17,345 nt of DNA from Candidatus Methylomirabilota bacterium (GTDB lineage: Bacteria > Methylomirabilota > Methylomirabilia > Methylomirabilales > 2-02-FULL-66-22), in assembly GCA_016208645.1 (NCBI GenBank), contig JACQXP010000109.1, positions 1-17,345 of the forward strand, read 5' to 3'. Made by a program: the position numbers and the translations under genes. The notes under the pieces are model-generated. The model was not told the DNA's origin. It saw only the letters and a list, made by a program, of their open reading frames with translations, and did no database searches. Below are positions 1 through 5,401 of this stretch, piece by piece (positions within the stretch are counted from its first letter, which is position 1; every line of letters begins with the position of its first letter).

Positions 1-198
1 GCCATGAGGATCCTCCGACGGGGGCAGCAGCACGGTCGCCGGTTCCACGGCGAGAAGGTCCAGGTCGTCCAGGCGGGCCAGCCCGTCGAGCTGGGCGCCG
101 AGCTGAGACGCCGCGGTCGCCAGGTCGCCCGGGTCCACCGGGATCCGCGAGAGTTCCTGGCTGATCGCCTGCAACACATGGGTCGAGATGGGGGCCAT
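1..198 (-). CDS. GatC-like/AtzG-like amidotransferase small subunit, N-terminal part
   Basis: The minus-strand frame opens with ATG at 198 and leaves the window at base 1, giving 66 residues. A strong GGGAGGAG lies 5 bases before the ATG and fixes the start. The protein is acidic and helical. From about residue 38 the pattern QL..QL..L..LD..DL..VEP..VLLP resembles the GatC helix and linker, where GatC wraps the GatA amidase in the tRNA-dependent amidotransferase; AtzG-type small partners of amidases look similar. In either family the expected next gene is an amidase, which would lie left of this window. The identification rests on a short pattern, so whether it is true GatC (Asn/Gln-tRNA formation) or a partner of a stand-alone amidase is undecided. 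It is divergent from the flippase-like gene. Confidence 0.55.
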   Translation of the reverse strand, partial: MAPISTHVLQAISQELSRIPVDPGDLATAASQLGAQLDGLARLDDLDLLAVEPATVLLPPSEDPHG

Positions 199-233
199 GA
201 TCTCCTCCCGGAATGCGATGACGAAGCCGGACT

Positions 234-263
234 ACTCTAGCAAGGCACCGGCCGGGCTGTCCA
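234..263 (-). promoter_or_regulatory. sigma70-type promoter for the GatC-like gene
   Basis: On the minus strand there is a TGGACA -35 box, 18 bases of spacer and a TAGAGT -10 box. Transcription would start near 227, about 30 bases before the ATG at 198. The boxes are close to consensus for such G+C-rich DNA, and the position is right for the divergent gene pair. Confidence 0.45.
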
Positions 264-315
264 GCCGAAAGGCCGGGTTGCGTGTCTCGCTGGCTCCCGC
301 GATCGGGGTCGCGTG

Positions 316-1395
316 ATGGCGGAACGAAAAGTTGGGGCCCGGCGCACGGCGTCGTGGCAGGTCCTCTGCCTAGCCCTCGGGTTGCTCCTGTTTGCGGGCC
401 TGATCTACGGCGTCGGGGTCACGGCGGTCCTCGCGGCGCTGAAGCGCCTGGGCTGGCTGACGCCGCTGATCGTGATCCCCTACCTCGCCTCGTACCTCGT
501 GGACAGCCTGGGGTGGTGGTGGATCCTGCGGCGCGACTTCGATGGGTCGGCGGGAAATCCCGGGCCGGCGCCGCGCCTGCCGCAGCTCTTCGCGATTCGC
601 GCCGCCGGCGAGGCGGTCAACGCCATCACGCCCACCGCCTATCTGGGAGGCGAACCGCTCAAGGCCTGGCTTCTGCAACGACACGGCATCTCCCTCGTCC
701 CCTGTCTCGCCTCGGTCCTGGTGTCCAAGACGGCGCTCATGCTCACCCAGGGCGCCTTCGTCTTCCTGGGCCTCTTGGTCGCGCTCCACCACTGGCGATC
801 GGCCATCCCGTTGCCCGTGGCGGCCGTGATCGGCCTGCTTCTCGGCATCCTGATCTTCGGGGTCCTGATCGGCGTGCAGCGCCGTGGCCTCTTCGGCCTC
901 CTGCTGGGCCTGTCGCGGCACTGGAGCGGCCGGGAGGCGCTGCTGGCCTCGTGGGAGGCGGACATCCGCGCGCTGGACGAGCGCCTGCGGGAGTTCTACG
1001 GCCGCCGGATCCGTGACTTCCTGATCTGCTGCGGCTTCCATTTCCTCGGGTGGGTGCTAGGCTGCTGGGAGGTGTACGTGGTCCTGTGGCTGTTGGGAAG
1101 ACCGGTGGACTTTCCGAGCGCCTTCGCCATCGAGGCGCTGTCGGGCGTGGCGAAGCTGGCCGCCGTCATCGTGCCCGGCAGCCTCGGGGTCCAGGAAGGC
1201 GGCCAGGTGCTGATCTTCGTGGCCTTCGGGCTGGGGGCGCCGCTGGCCGTGACCTTCGGTCTGCTCCGGCGGGGGCGGGAACTGCTCTGGATCGGCTTTG
1301 GCCTCGGCGTGCTGGTCCATCGTCGGGCGCTGGGATGGCTCAAACGAAGAGCGGAGAGCCTGGAGCCGAGAGCCGAGACGAGGGTGGAACGGTAG
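316..1395 (+). CDS. Flippase-like / lysylphosphatidylglycerol synthase TM-domain membrane protein (UPF0104 type)
   Basis: A 359-residue, very hydrophobic integral membrane protein with about eight predicted membrane segments. Two landmarks fit the family: a TPTAYLGGEPLKAWLL segment near residue 95-110, matching the G-EP-(K/R)A motif after the second membrane pair, and a PGSLGVQEGG segment near residue 285-295, matching the P-G-x-L-G-x-x-E-G loop. Relatives act as lipid or isoprenoid-glycolipid translocases, or form the membrane half of MprF; no cytosolic synthase domain is present here. The start may be GTG at 313 or the adjacent ATG at 316; only a weak GGGG precedes them. The last ~16 residues (RRAESLEPRAETRVER) are encoded by a short-repeat tract that continues beyond the stop, so the natural C-terminus has probably been rewritten by it. 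Substrate unknown. Confidence 0.82.
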   Translation: MAERKVGARRTASWQVLCLALGLLLFAGLIYGVGVTAVLAALKRLGWLTPLIVIPYLASYLVDSLGWWWILRRDFDGSAGNPGPAPRLPQLFAIRAAGEAVNAITPTAYLGGEPLKAWLLQRHGISLVPCLASVLVSKTALMLTQGAFVFLGLLVALHHWRSAIPLPVAAVIGLLLGILIFGVLIGVQRRGLFGLLLGLSRHWSGREALLASWEADIRALDERLREFYGRRIRDFLICCGFHFLGWVLGCWEVYVVLWLLGRPVDFPSAFAIEALSGVAKLAAVIVPGSLGVQEGGQVLIFVAFGLGAPLAVTFGLLRRGRELLWIGFGLGVLVHRRALGWLKRRAESLEPRAETRVER

Positions 1396-1489
1396 AGTCG
1401 AGCGCCGAGTGCCGAGTGCTCTTGCCTGTCCCTGTCGCTGTCCCTGTCGGTTCTTTGGCTGACGGCTGGCGGGCTGAGGGCTGGAGAGA
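1333..1489. repeat. Degenerate 6-8 bp tandem repeat tract at the 3' end of the flippase-like gene
   Basis: Successive short repeat families follow one another: GAGAGCC/GCCGAGA units within the last codons, GCCGAGT units after the stop, alternating TGTCCCTG and TCGCTG units near 1425-1450, then GGCTGAC, GGCTGGC and GGGCTGA units near 1457-1485. No long open frame crosses the tract. It is separate from the hairpin that follows at 1497-1560. Confidence 0.6.
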
Positions 1490-1560
1490 AAGAAAAAGGC
1501 CTCGAAGTGTTCACGGCATGCTGGCCGCCCCGGTGGACAAGGCCGGAGACTTCGAGGCCT
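1486..1560 (-). terminator. Strong intrinsic terminator read on the minus strand
   Basis: A perfect 12-bp inverted repeat (AGGCCTCGAAGT at 1497-1508, ACTTCGAGGCCT at 1549-1560) encloses a 40-base loop and is followed on the minus strand by TTTTTCTTTCTC. The U-tract is on the minus-strand product only, so it does not terminate the plus-strand flippase transcript. The nearest annotated minus-strand gene stops at 2220, over 650 bases upstream with a plus-strand gene in between. This implies a separate short minus-strand transcript. Confidence 0.7.
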
Positions 1561-1618
1561 GGCGATTGCTGGGATTCCGCAGACGAAACCCCGGGCGTTC
1601 GCCTCTGCGGGGAGACGC

Positions 1619-1660
1619 CTACGTTACAATCACCTCACCTGTCCAGTTTGATATGCCCAC
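1619..1660 (-). CDS. Possible 13-codon leader-like peptide
   Basis: A GTG at 1660 is preceded by AGGAGG with a 7-base gap, inside an AAAGGAGGTGATCC sequence that is complementary to the whole 16S anti-Shine-Dalgarno tail. The frame reads MGISNWTGEVIVT and ends with TAG at 1619. The ribosome-binding site is the best in the window, which is odd for so short a frame. It may be a translated leader peptide, or the signal may be a decoy or chance. The peptide has no recognised domain. Confidence 0.25.
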   Translation of the reverse strand: MGISNWTGEVIVT

Positions 1661-1684
1661 TGGATCACCTCCTTTCTGGTGTAG

Positions 1685-1849
1685 GTGGAACGTACATTCA
1701 ACTTTTCCGGGACGCAAGAAAAAAATGCAGGCCGGGCGCAAAAAATCTCGCGGCAAATGGGGGGCACGCTGGCGGCCAAATCGGTGCGCCACGCCTTCGA
1801 GGTGCTGGCGGAGATCCGCGAGGCGAAGGGGATGAGGCGTGAAACGTGA
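1685..1849 (+). CDS. Possible small hypothetical protein (54 aa)
   Basis: A GTG-started frame follows directly after an in-frame TAG at 1682. It encodes a basic, helix-rich peptide beginning MERTFNFSGTQEKNAG and ending with an amphipathic stretch (SVRHAFEVLAEIREAKG). Residue composition looks protein-like rather than like the Arg/Pro/Gly-rich shadows common in this genome. Against it: there is no convincing ribosome-binding site, the start lies in the hairpin holding the minus-strand Shine-Dalgarno, and the last codons and stop lie in a heptamer repeat. It could be the tail of a decayed gene. No family recognised. Confidence 0.3.
   Translation: MERTFNFSGTQEKNAGRAQKISRQMGGTLAAKSVRHAFEVLAEIREAKGMRRET
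1689..1717 (-). promoter_or_regulatory. Possible promoter for the minus-strand small transcript
   Basis: TTGCGT, a 17-base spacer and TACGTT lie about 15 bases before the Shine-Dalgarno-bearing segment. The match is modest and the DNA here is more A+T-rich than its surroundings, which makes chance boxes more likely. Confidence 0.3.
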
Positions 1850-1872
1850 AACGTGAGGCGGGAGGCGAGAGG
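1838..1872. repeat. Five tandem degenerate heptamers (CGTGAAA / CGTGAGG / CGAGAGG)
   Basis: Five consecutive 7-base units grade from CGTGAAA (twice) through CGTGAGG and CGGGAGG to CGAGAGG. The array sits between the candidate 54-aa frame, whose stop it provides, and the CDGSH gene. It is the clearest 7-bp array in the window. Confidence 0.7.
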
Positions 1873-1918
1873 GGCAAATCCACATCCTTCCCATGACGTA
1901 AAGACAAAGGAGGATCCT

Positions 1919-2125
1919 ATGTCCAGACTGGTGAAGCACGAGAAGAACGCGCCGTACAAGATCGAGGAAGGGCAGGTCAAGTTCCCCATCTGGATCTGCA
2001 GCTGCGGGCTGTCGAAGAACAAGCCCTACTGCGACGGCACGCACAAGAAGACCCGGGACGAAGCGGCCGACGCGGTGTACGTGTATGACGACCAGGGGCG
2101 GGTGACGGTCGGGACCGAATACTAG
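1919..2125 (+). CDS. CDGSH iron-sulfur domain protein
   Basis: A 68-residue protein consisting almost wholly of one CDGSH (mitoNEET-type) domain. The signature C-x-C-x2-S-x3-P-x-C-D-G-T-H is complete at CSCGLSKNKPYCDGTH (about residues 30-45), giving the 3-Cys, 1-His ligands of a redox-active, labile [2Fe-2S] cluster. Known family members act in electron transfer or iron-sulfur/redox sensing; the specific role here cannot be read from sequence. The start is fixed by AAAGGAGG six bases before the ATG, although the frame is open further upstream. It is probably soluble and cytoplasmic, having no signal peptide or membrane helix. It stands alone between repeat arrays, with minus-strand genes downstream in convergent orientation. 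Confidence 0.92.
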   Translation: MSRLVKHEKNAPYKIEEGQVKFPIWICSCGLSKNKPYCDGTHKKTRDEAADAVYVYDDQGRVTVGTEY

Positions 2126-2130
2126 GGACG

Positions 2131-2206
2131 ACCGTTCGGGTGTTCGGGCGTTCGCCGGAGGCTGATGAACAACCGAACCCTCGAACAACCGAACCCTCGA
2201 ACGCTC
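2131..2206. repeat. Octamer repeat array with inverted GTTCGG / CCGAAC halves
   Basis: Three 8-base units of form CGTTCGGG run into a short spacer, then about five units of the opposite sense (CGAACAAC, CGAACCCT alternating) follow. The halves can pair imperfectly into a long hairpin. It fills the gap between the convergent CDGSH and nucleotidyltransferase genes and may end transcription from both, though no U-tract follows. The same unit recurs at 7254-7293 and 8510-8552. Confidence 0.75.
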
Positions 2207-2219
2207 TTGCCGCTTTTCC

Positions 2220-2966
2220 CTATGACGCCTGACGCCGGAGCCGCTCCAGCGCTTCTCGCAGTGGCTGCCAGTACAGGCGATCCTTCGCTTGCTCCGCCTG
2301 TTGCTCGAGCAGCAGCTCGCGGCCCAGGTCCTCCAGCTTTCCCGAGAGGGCGTGTGTCAGCAGGGGCCGCTTGGACACCAGACGACGGCACGCCCGTTCG
2401 CGGCTCCGGGCGACTTCGACGAGCAGCTCGGGCGTACGCAGTTCCAGGAGCCAGAACCTGACCTGAGCTGGTGTTGGTTTGTCCCGGCTTTGGAAGTAGT
2501 GTGCCTCCAGCAGACGCCGAAGCATCGGCCAATCTTTGTCACGTTGGGTTTTCTTGGCCTGGACAAGGTCCGGCAGCGAGAGGAGGTGGCACGCGAGACC
2601 GTCCGGTAGGGTCAGCGTGGTACGCCGGGCCCACAGCTTGGGAAACGGATCCACGCCGCGCATCTGCGACATGACGTCGATCCGCATTCGAGAGGCTTCG
2701 GGATGCTGGCAGCGAAAGTGAACGGCATGGCCGCGGCGGAGGTAATCGAGGCGCAGCGGCGGCACAGCGATGACTTCCGCCTGGAGGTCGGCCAAGGCGT
2801 TGCGCAGCCGGGAAAGATTGCCGGCATCTGCGAGGATGGCGAGGTCGGTGTCGCGGCTAAACTCGGCTGCGCCGTACAATACGCAGGCTTGGCCACCCAT
2901 CAGCAGGGCCCGGACTCGATGCGCTTGGATCGAAGAAAGGACTTTGCGTATCGGGTTCGGGATCAA
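2220..2966 (-). CDS. Nucleotidyltransferase-fold protein (MNT/AbiEii-like), second gene of a two-gene module
   Basis: A 248-residue protein whose N-terminus has the minimal nucleotidyltransferase core: LLMGGQACVLYG (the GG of the nucleotide-binding loop at residues 24-25) followed by SRDTDLAIL with acidic residues D39 and D41. The C-terminal half is helical, with many Arg, Leu and Gln. Such proteins transfer nucleotides to proteins or small molecules and often occur in toxin-antitoxin-like pairs; the substrate is unknown here. The start is TTG at 2966, with GGAGG five bases upstream; later starts would remove the GG loop. The first 110 bases overlap the preceding gene in another frame, implying translational coupling. 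The 3' end borders an octamer repeat array. Confidence 0.75.
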   Translation of the reverse strand: MIPNPIRKVLSSIQAHRVRALLMGGQACVLYGAAEFSRDTDLAILADAGNLSRLRNALADLQAEVIAVPPLRLDYLRRGHAVHFRCQHPEASRMRIDVMSQMRGVDPFPKLWARRTTLTLPDGLACHLLSLPDLVQAKKTQRDKDWPMLRRLLEAHYFQSRDKPTPAQVRFWLLELRTPELLVEVARSRERACRRLVSKRPLLTHALSGKLEDLGRELLLEQQAEQAKDRLYWQPLREALERLRRQAS

Positions 2967-3087
2967 GCGTGCCTCCCAGCATCAGATAGCCGTGCCAGAG
3001 TTTCTCGCTCTCCCGCCAGCGCTCCACCTGATGGAGGCGGTACCACTCCGCCCAGTCGTCACCGACCAGATCCTCCGGCTTTACCAT
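2857..3087 (-). CDS. Small helical partner protein (76 aa) overlapping the nucleotidyltransferase gene
   Basis: A 76-residue acidic protein starting at ATG 3087, rich in Trp and Glu (DDWAEWYRLHQVERWRESEKLW), followed by a YLMLGGTLDPEPDTQSPFFD segment and a basic tail. From memory, similar small proteins with a LDPEPDTQSPFFD segment and a D-G-x-P-x-L-R-V/I-x-R-R tail precede nucleotidyltransferase genes in other bacteria; I could not check this. If so, the whole reading frame is real, including the part overlapping the next gene. No strong ribosome-binding site is visible; the TGCCC/GGGCA palindrome sits 11 bases upstream. It may be a regulator or antitoxin-like partner of the downstream enzyme. 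Confidence 0.65.
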   Translation of the reverse strand: MVKPEDLVGDDWAEWYRLHQVERWRESEKLWHGYLMLGGTLDPEPDTQSPFFDPSASSPGPADGWPSLRIVRRSRV

Positions 3088-3097
3088 GATAGTAAAG

Positions 3098-3111
3098 TGC
3101 CCCAAAGGGCA
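3098..3111. promoter_or_regulatory. Palindrome before the small partner gene, possible operator or stem-loop
   Basis: TGCCC and GGGCA form a perfect 5-bp inverted repeat around CAAA, just upstream of the ATG at 3087 and downstream of the promoter at 3206-3234. In mRNA it would form a hairpin next to the start codon; in DNA it could be a binding site for the module's own product. Confidence 0.35.
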
Positions 3112-3205
3112 GCAACGTTCAAGTGGAAAATCCACGACCGGGCTGGGCGCCCGCATGAAGAGCGCGGCGCCAGGGGGGAGTGCCGACATCCTTCCCACGG
3201 CGGGG

Positions 3206-3234
3206 ACCGTATCAGGGCCAGGAGGGGAAGTCAA
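3206..3234 (-). promoter_or_regulatory. sigma70-type promoter for the nucleotidyltransferase module
   Basis: On the minus strand TTGACT, a 17-base spacer and TACGGT form a good promoter. Transcription would begin near 3199 and give a leader of about 110 bases before the ATG at 3087. Between this promoter and the remnant ending at 3328 I see no further gene. Confidence 0.55.
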
Positions 3235-3327
3235 AGGGAATTGCAGGCGCGCGGGGGGAGTGGGACGCCGACTCGGGCCAAGGCAGGTCGAGGGGACCAA
3301 TCCGGAGCAATCGGGGCAGGGACTCCG

Positions 3328-3486
3328 TCAGGCGGCGTAGAGGACCTCGCCCTTCCGGGCGAAAGCGGCGATGAAGGAGTCGCCACGCTCCTACTCCGCC
3401 GGGGTCATGGCCACGGCCTCGATGGGGGCGAAGACTTCGTAGATGGCGTCAGCCAGGATGGCAAGCGCGCCTCCCGCCGGCCTCAC
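3328..3486 (-). pseudogene. C-terminal remnant of a second nucleotidyltransferase
   Basis: Directly after the EamA stop codon the minus strand encodes ILADAIYEVFAPIEAVAMTP, then AE, a TAG at 3393-3391, then ERGDSFIAAFARKGEVLYAA and a TGA at 3330-3328 in the same frame. Reading through the TAG gives the usual C-terminal layout of MNT-type nucleotidyltransferases: a hydrophobic strand, TPEE-(F/Y)-ER, then SFI...(R/K)EG.VLY. The TAG falls where an aromatic residue normally follows TPEE, so it looks like a point nonsense mutation. The catalytic N-terminus is absent, its place taken by the end of the permease gene. The family assignment is by pattern memory only. Confidence 0.45.
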
Positions 3487-4415
3487 GCTTCCTCCACGGG
3501 CTGCTTGCCCATCGCGGGGCGTCCGAGTGCTGCGGATGGACGGCTGGCCAGCGCGATTCCACCGACCACCAGGGCCGCGGAGACCAGCAGGCGGAACGTG
3601 ATGACCTCGTCCAGGATCAGCCAGCTCAGGAACACCCCGAAGAGCGGCGTCGTCAGGAAGTAGGCGGCCAGGCCGCTGGGCTTGTAGATCTTCAGCAGCA
3701 ACAGGCTCACGATGAAGTTGAACCCGGCGACGACGATCCCCTGGAAGCCCAGGGCGAGGGCCAGGCGGAAGGTCCACCGGAACGGCTCCCCGGCCTCGAA
3801 CAGGGCGCTCCACACGAGGTAGCAGGGCACGCTGAAGGCCGCCTGCGCCAGGAGCAGCTTCACCGGGTCAATGCGCTGCACGGCGCGATTGAGGTACACC
3901 GTCCGCGCTCCCAAGAGGAATGCGCTGCCCGATGTGAGGAGATCCCCCAGTAGGGAGGCGGATTGAATGCTGAACTCGCGGGAGAAGAGCAGCACCACGC
4001 CCGCATAGGCGATCAACACCCCCACGGCGCGGCCCCCGGACAGGCGATCCCCCGGGACAAAGAAGTGGGCCAGGAGGACGGTGTAGATCGGGTAGGCGTT
4101 GAGCAGGACCGAGACGTGTCCCGCCGAGGTGAATTTCACCCCCAGATTCAAGAGGGCGATCTGGACGGTGAAGATCACCCCCAGGATCAGGAGCGGCCGG
4201 ACCTCGTGGCGATGGATGCGCAGGGGCGTGCGGGTGCGCCAGGCCCACACCAGCACGGTCAGGCCGCCCAGGACGAACCGCATCCACGCCTGCCGGATGG
4301 GGGGGGCGTCCGCCAGCCCGATCTTGATGGCAATGGGGTTGCCCGCCCACAGGAAGGCCAGGAAGGTGACCAGCGCGGCGGCCTGGAGATCGACGTTCCT
4401 GGGCTCAGCAGTCAT
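3483..4415 (-). CDS. EamA-family permease of the drug/metabolite transporter superfamily
   Basis: A 310-residue protein with ten predicted membrane segments in two homologous EamA halves. The N-terminal half begins ALVTFLAFLWAGNPIAIKIGL and contains the family-typical small-residue motif; the second half ends in FGVFLSWLILDEVITFRLLVSAALVVGGIAL (the L-x-E end motif of each repeat, here LDE), written here in parts as the final two helices. Family members export or import amino acids, nucleosides or other metabolites; the substrate cannot be inferred. ATG 4415 is preferred over GTG 4430 because GGAG precedes it by 6 bases. It may be cotranscribed with the CBS gene 144 bases upstream. The C-terminal tail abuts the nucleotidyltransferase remnant. 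Confidence 0.88.
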   Translation of the reverse strand: MTAEPRNVDLQAAALVTFLAFLWAGNPIAIKIGLADAPPIRQAWMRFVLGGLTVLVWAWRTRTPLRIHRHEVRPLLILGVIFTVQIALLNLGVKFTSAGHVSVLLNAYPIYTVLLAHFFVPGDRLSGGRAVGVLIAYAGVVLLFSREFSIQSASLLGDLLTSGSAFLLGARTVYLNRAVQRIDPVKLLLAQAAFSVPCYLVWSALFEAGEPFRWTFRLALALGFQGIVVAGFNFIVSLLLLKIYKPSGLAAYFLTTPLFGVFLSWLILDEVITFRLLVSAALVVGGIALASRPSAALGRPAMGKQPVEEA

Positions 4416-4559
4416 CCTGGTCTCCGTCACGGATGCGTGAGTCGGGCGGGCGAACGGGACGAGAAACGGGCGAGGGATGTCGCGGGGCGACCGGGGCCGT
4501 GAGCGTGGCAGGAGCGGCGGGCGCTCCGGTTCGAGCGTGGCCGCCGGAACGCTGGGGGC

Positions 4560-5096
4560 TCAACCCCCCTCGGGAACCCGGGAGTGTCTGCCGGGCTCGG
4601 GAGGGATGTTGAAAACGTCCCGCGGGAAGTGCTCCACGAGATAGTCCACGATGTCCTTGACGGACAGGATGCCGACGGTGCGCCGGTCGGCATCCACCAG
4701 GGGGACGTGCCGGAAGCCGCCGACGCTCATGAGCTGCATGGCAAAGGCGATGGGATCGTCCGGGCTGAGCGTTTCGGGGTCCCGGGTCATCACCCCGTCC
4801 ACCGTGACCTTGGTCGGATCATATCCGGTCCCCACCAGCTTGGTGAGGATGTCCCGCTCGGTGAAGATCCCGACCAGCTTTCCCTGATCTTCGACCATGA
4901 TGCAGCCGATGCGATGCTCTTTCATCACCCGGACCGCCTCGCCGATAGTCGTCCCGACCGGGATCGCCACGTGGCCCGCACGGCGATGGAGAATCTTGAT
5001 CGGCTCCTTGAAGACGCGCGTGTCCAGGATCTTGTGCGGCGTCGGTTCGTCCTCGTAGCGCAGATCCTCGTCGTAGATGGTCTCTTCCGCTGCCAT
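4560..5096 (-). CDS. Two-CBS-domain protein
   Basis: A 178-residue soluble protein with tandem CBS domains at about residues 43-92 and 100-156. Each shows the typical strand-helix order: TIGEAVRVMKEHRIGCIMV with GKLVGIFTERDIL, and AFAMQLMSVGGFRHVPLV with VGILSVKDIVDYL. Paired CBS domains form a Bateman module that usually binds adenine nucleotides and senses energy state; no catalytic or DNA-binding domain is attached. The acidic 40-residue N-terminal extension may be an interaction tail. GGAGGG lies 7 bases before the ATG. A strong promoter is found upstream at 5246-5275, leaving a leader of about 140 bases. The partner enzyme it regulates is not evident nearby. Confidence 0.88.
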   Translation of the reverse strand: MAAEETIYDEDLRYEDEPTPHKILDTRVFKEPIKILHRRAGHVAIPVGTTIGEAVRVMKEHRIGCIMVEDQGKLVGIFTERDILTKLVGTGYDPTKVTVDGVMTRDPETLSPDDPIAFAMQLMSVGGFRHVPLVDADRRTVGILSVKDIVDYLVEHFPRDVFNIPPEPGRHSRVPEGG

Positions 5097-5245
5097 GCCT
5101 CACCCTCCCCGCGGTGCATCCCAGCCCAGCCCGGCAGCCCTGCGCGGCGGAATGCTGCCCGCCCTTTCGGGCCTCGCCTGGCGGTGGATCGGCGGGCGAA
5201 ACTGCGTCCGTTCTGCGCAGCGCTCTGGGGCCGAGACGCAGGTGC

Positions 5246-5275
5246 ATCATAGGCCCCTGGCCGAAGAGGCGTCAA
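5246..5275 (-). promoter_or_regulatory. Strong sigma70-type promoter for the CBS gene
   Basis: TTGACG, an 18-base spacer and TATGAT on the minus strand give the best -10 match in the window. The 305-base gap 5097-5401 is a divergent promoter region: this promoter fires toward the CBS gene, and a doubled -10 element at 5322-5337 fires toward the protease gene. I see nothing else in the gap. Confidence 0.65.
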
Positions 5276-5321
5276 TGAAAAGTTTCGGCCCGCGTGGCTT
5301 TCCGGGGCATCGTTTCTGGGG

Positions 5322-5337
5322 TAGAATGCGGTAGAAT
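5322..5337 (+). promoter_or_regulatory. Doubled TAGAAT -10 element upstream of the M48 protease
   Basis: Two identical TAGAAT hexamers start at 5322 and 5332, exactly 10 bases apart (one helical turn), each preceded by GG. A weak TTTCCG lies 17 bases before the first. They precede the GTG start at 5402 by 65-75 bases and are the most likely promoter for the protease. Confidence 0.4.
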
Positions 5338-5401
5338 AGATCCAGCGGGATCAGCGTCCTACATGCACCCCGGGGAGATCATCGCGAGGGGAGGATCTGG
5401 C

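Larger units (their letters stand above)
1486..1682 (-). ncRNA. Candidate small RNA or leader transcript ending at the 1486-1560 terminator
   Basis: The segment has a possible promoter at 1689-1717, a full-length Shine-Dalgarno sequence (AAAGGAGGTGATCC) near its 5' end, a 13-codon open frame, nested hairpins and a strong terminator. Internal pairing includes CCGCAGA with TCTGCGG (arms near 1577-1583 and 1603-1609) around a GC-rich hairpin, and CACCT with AGGTG flanking and partly covering the ribosome-binding site. This is the layout of a transcription-attenuation leader, but no minus-strand gene follows the terminator, so an independent sRNA is more likely. No known family is recognised; function unknown. 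Confidence 0.35.

Noticed and set aside
1653..1680. Fragment of a 16S rRNA gene
   Set aside because: Only the last 18 bases match; nothing upstream resembles helix 45 or the conserved GUAACAAGGUA region.
4431..4559. Possible extra gene between the EamA and CBS genes
   Set aside because: The 129-145 base gap holds only G+C-rich DNA with no protein-like frame, ribosome-binding site or stable terminator.
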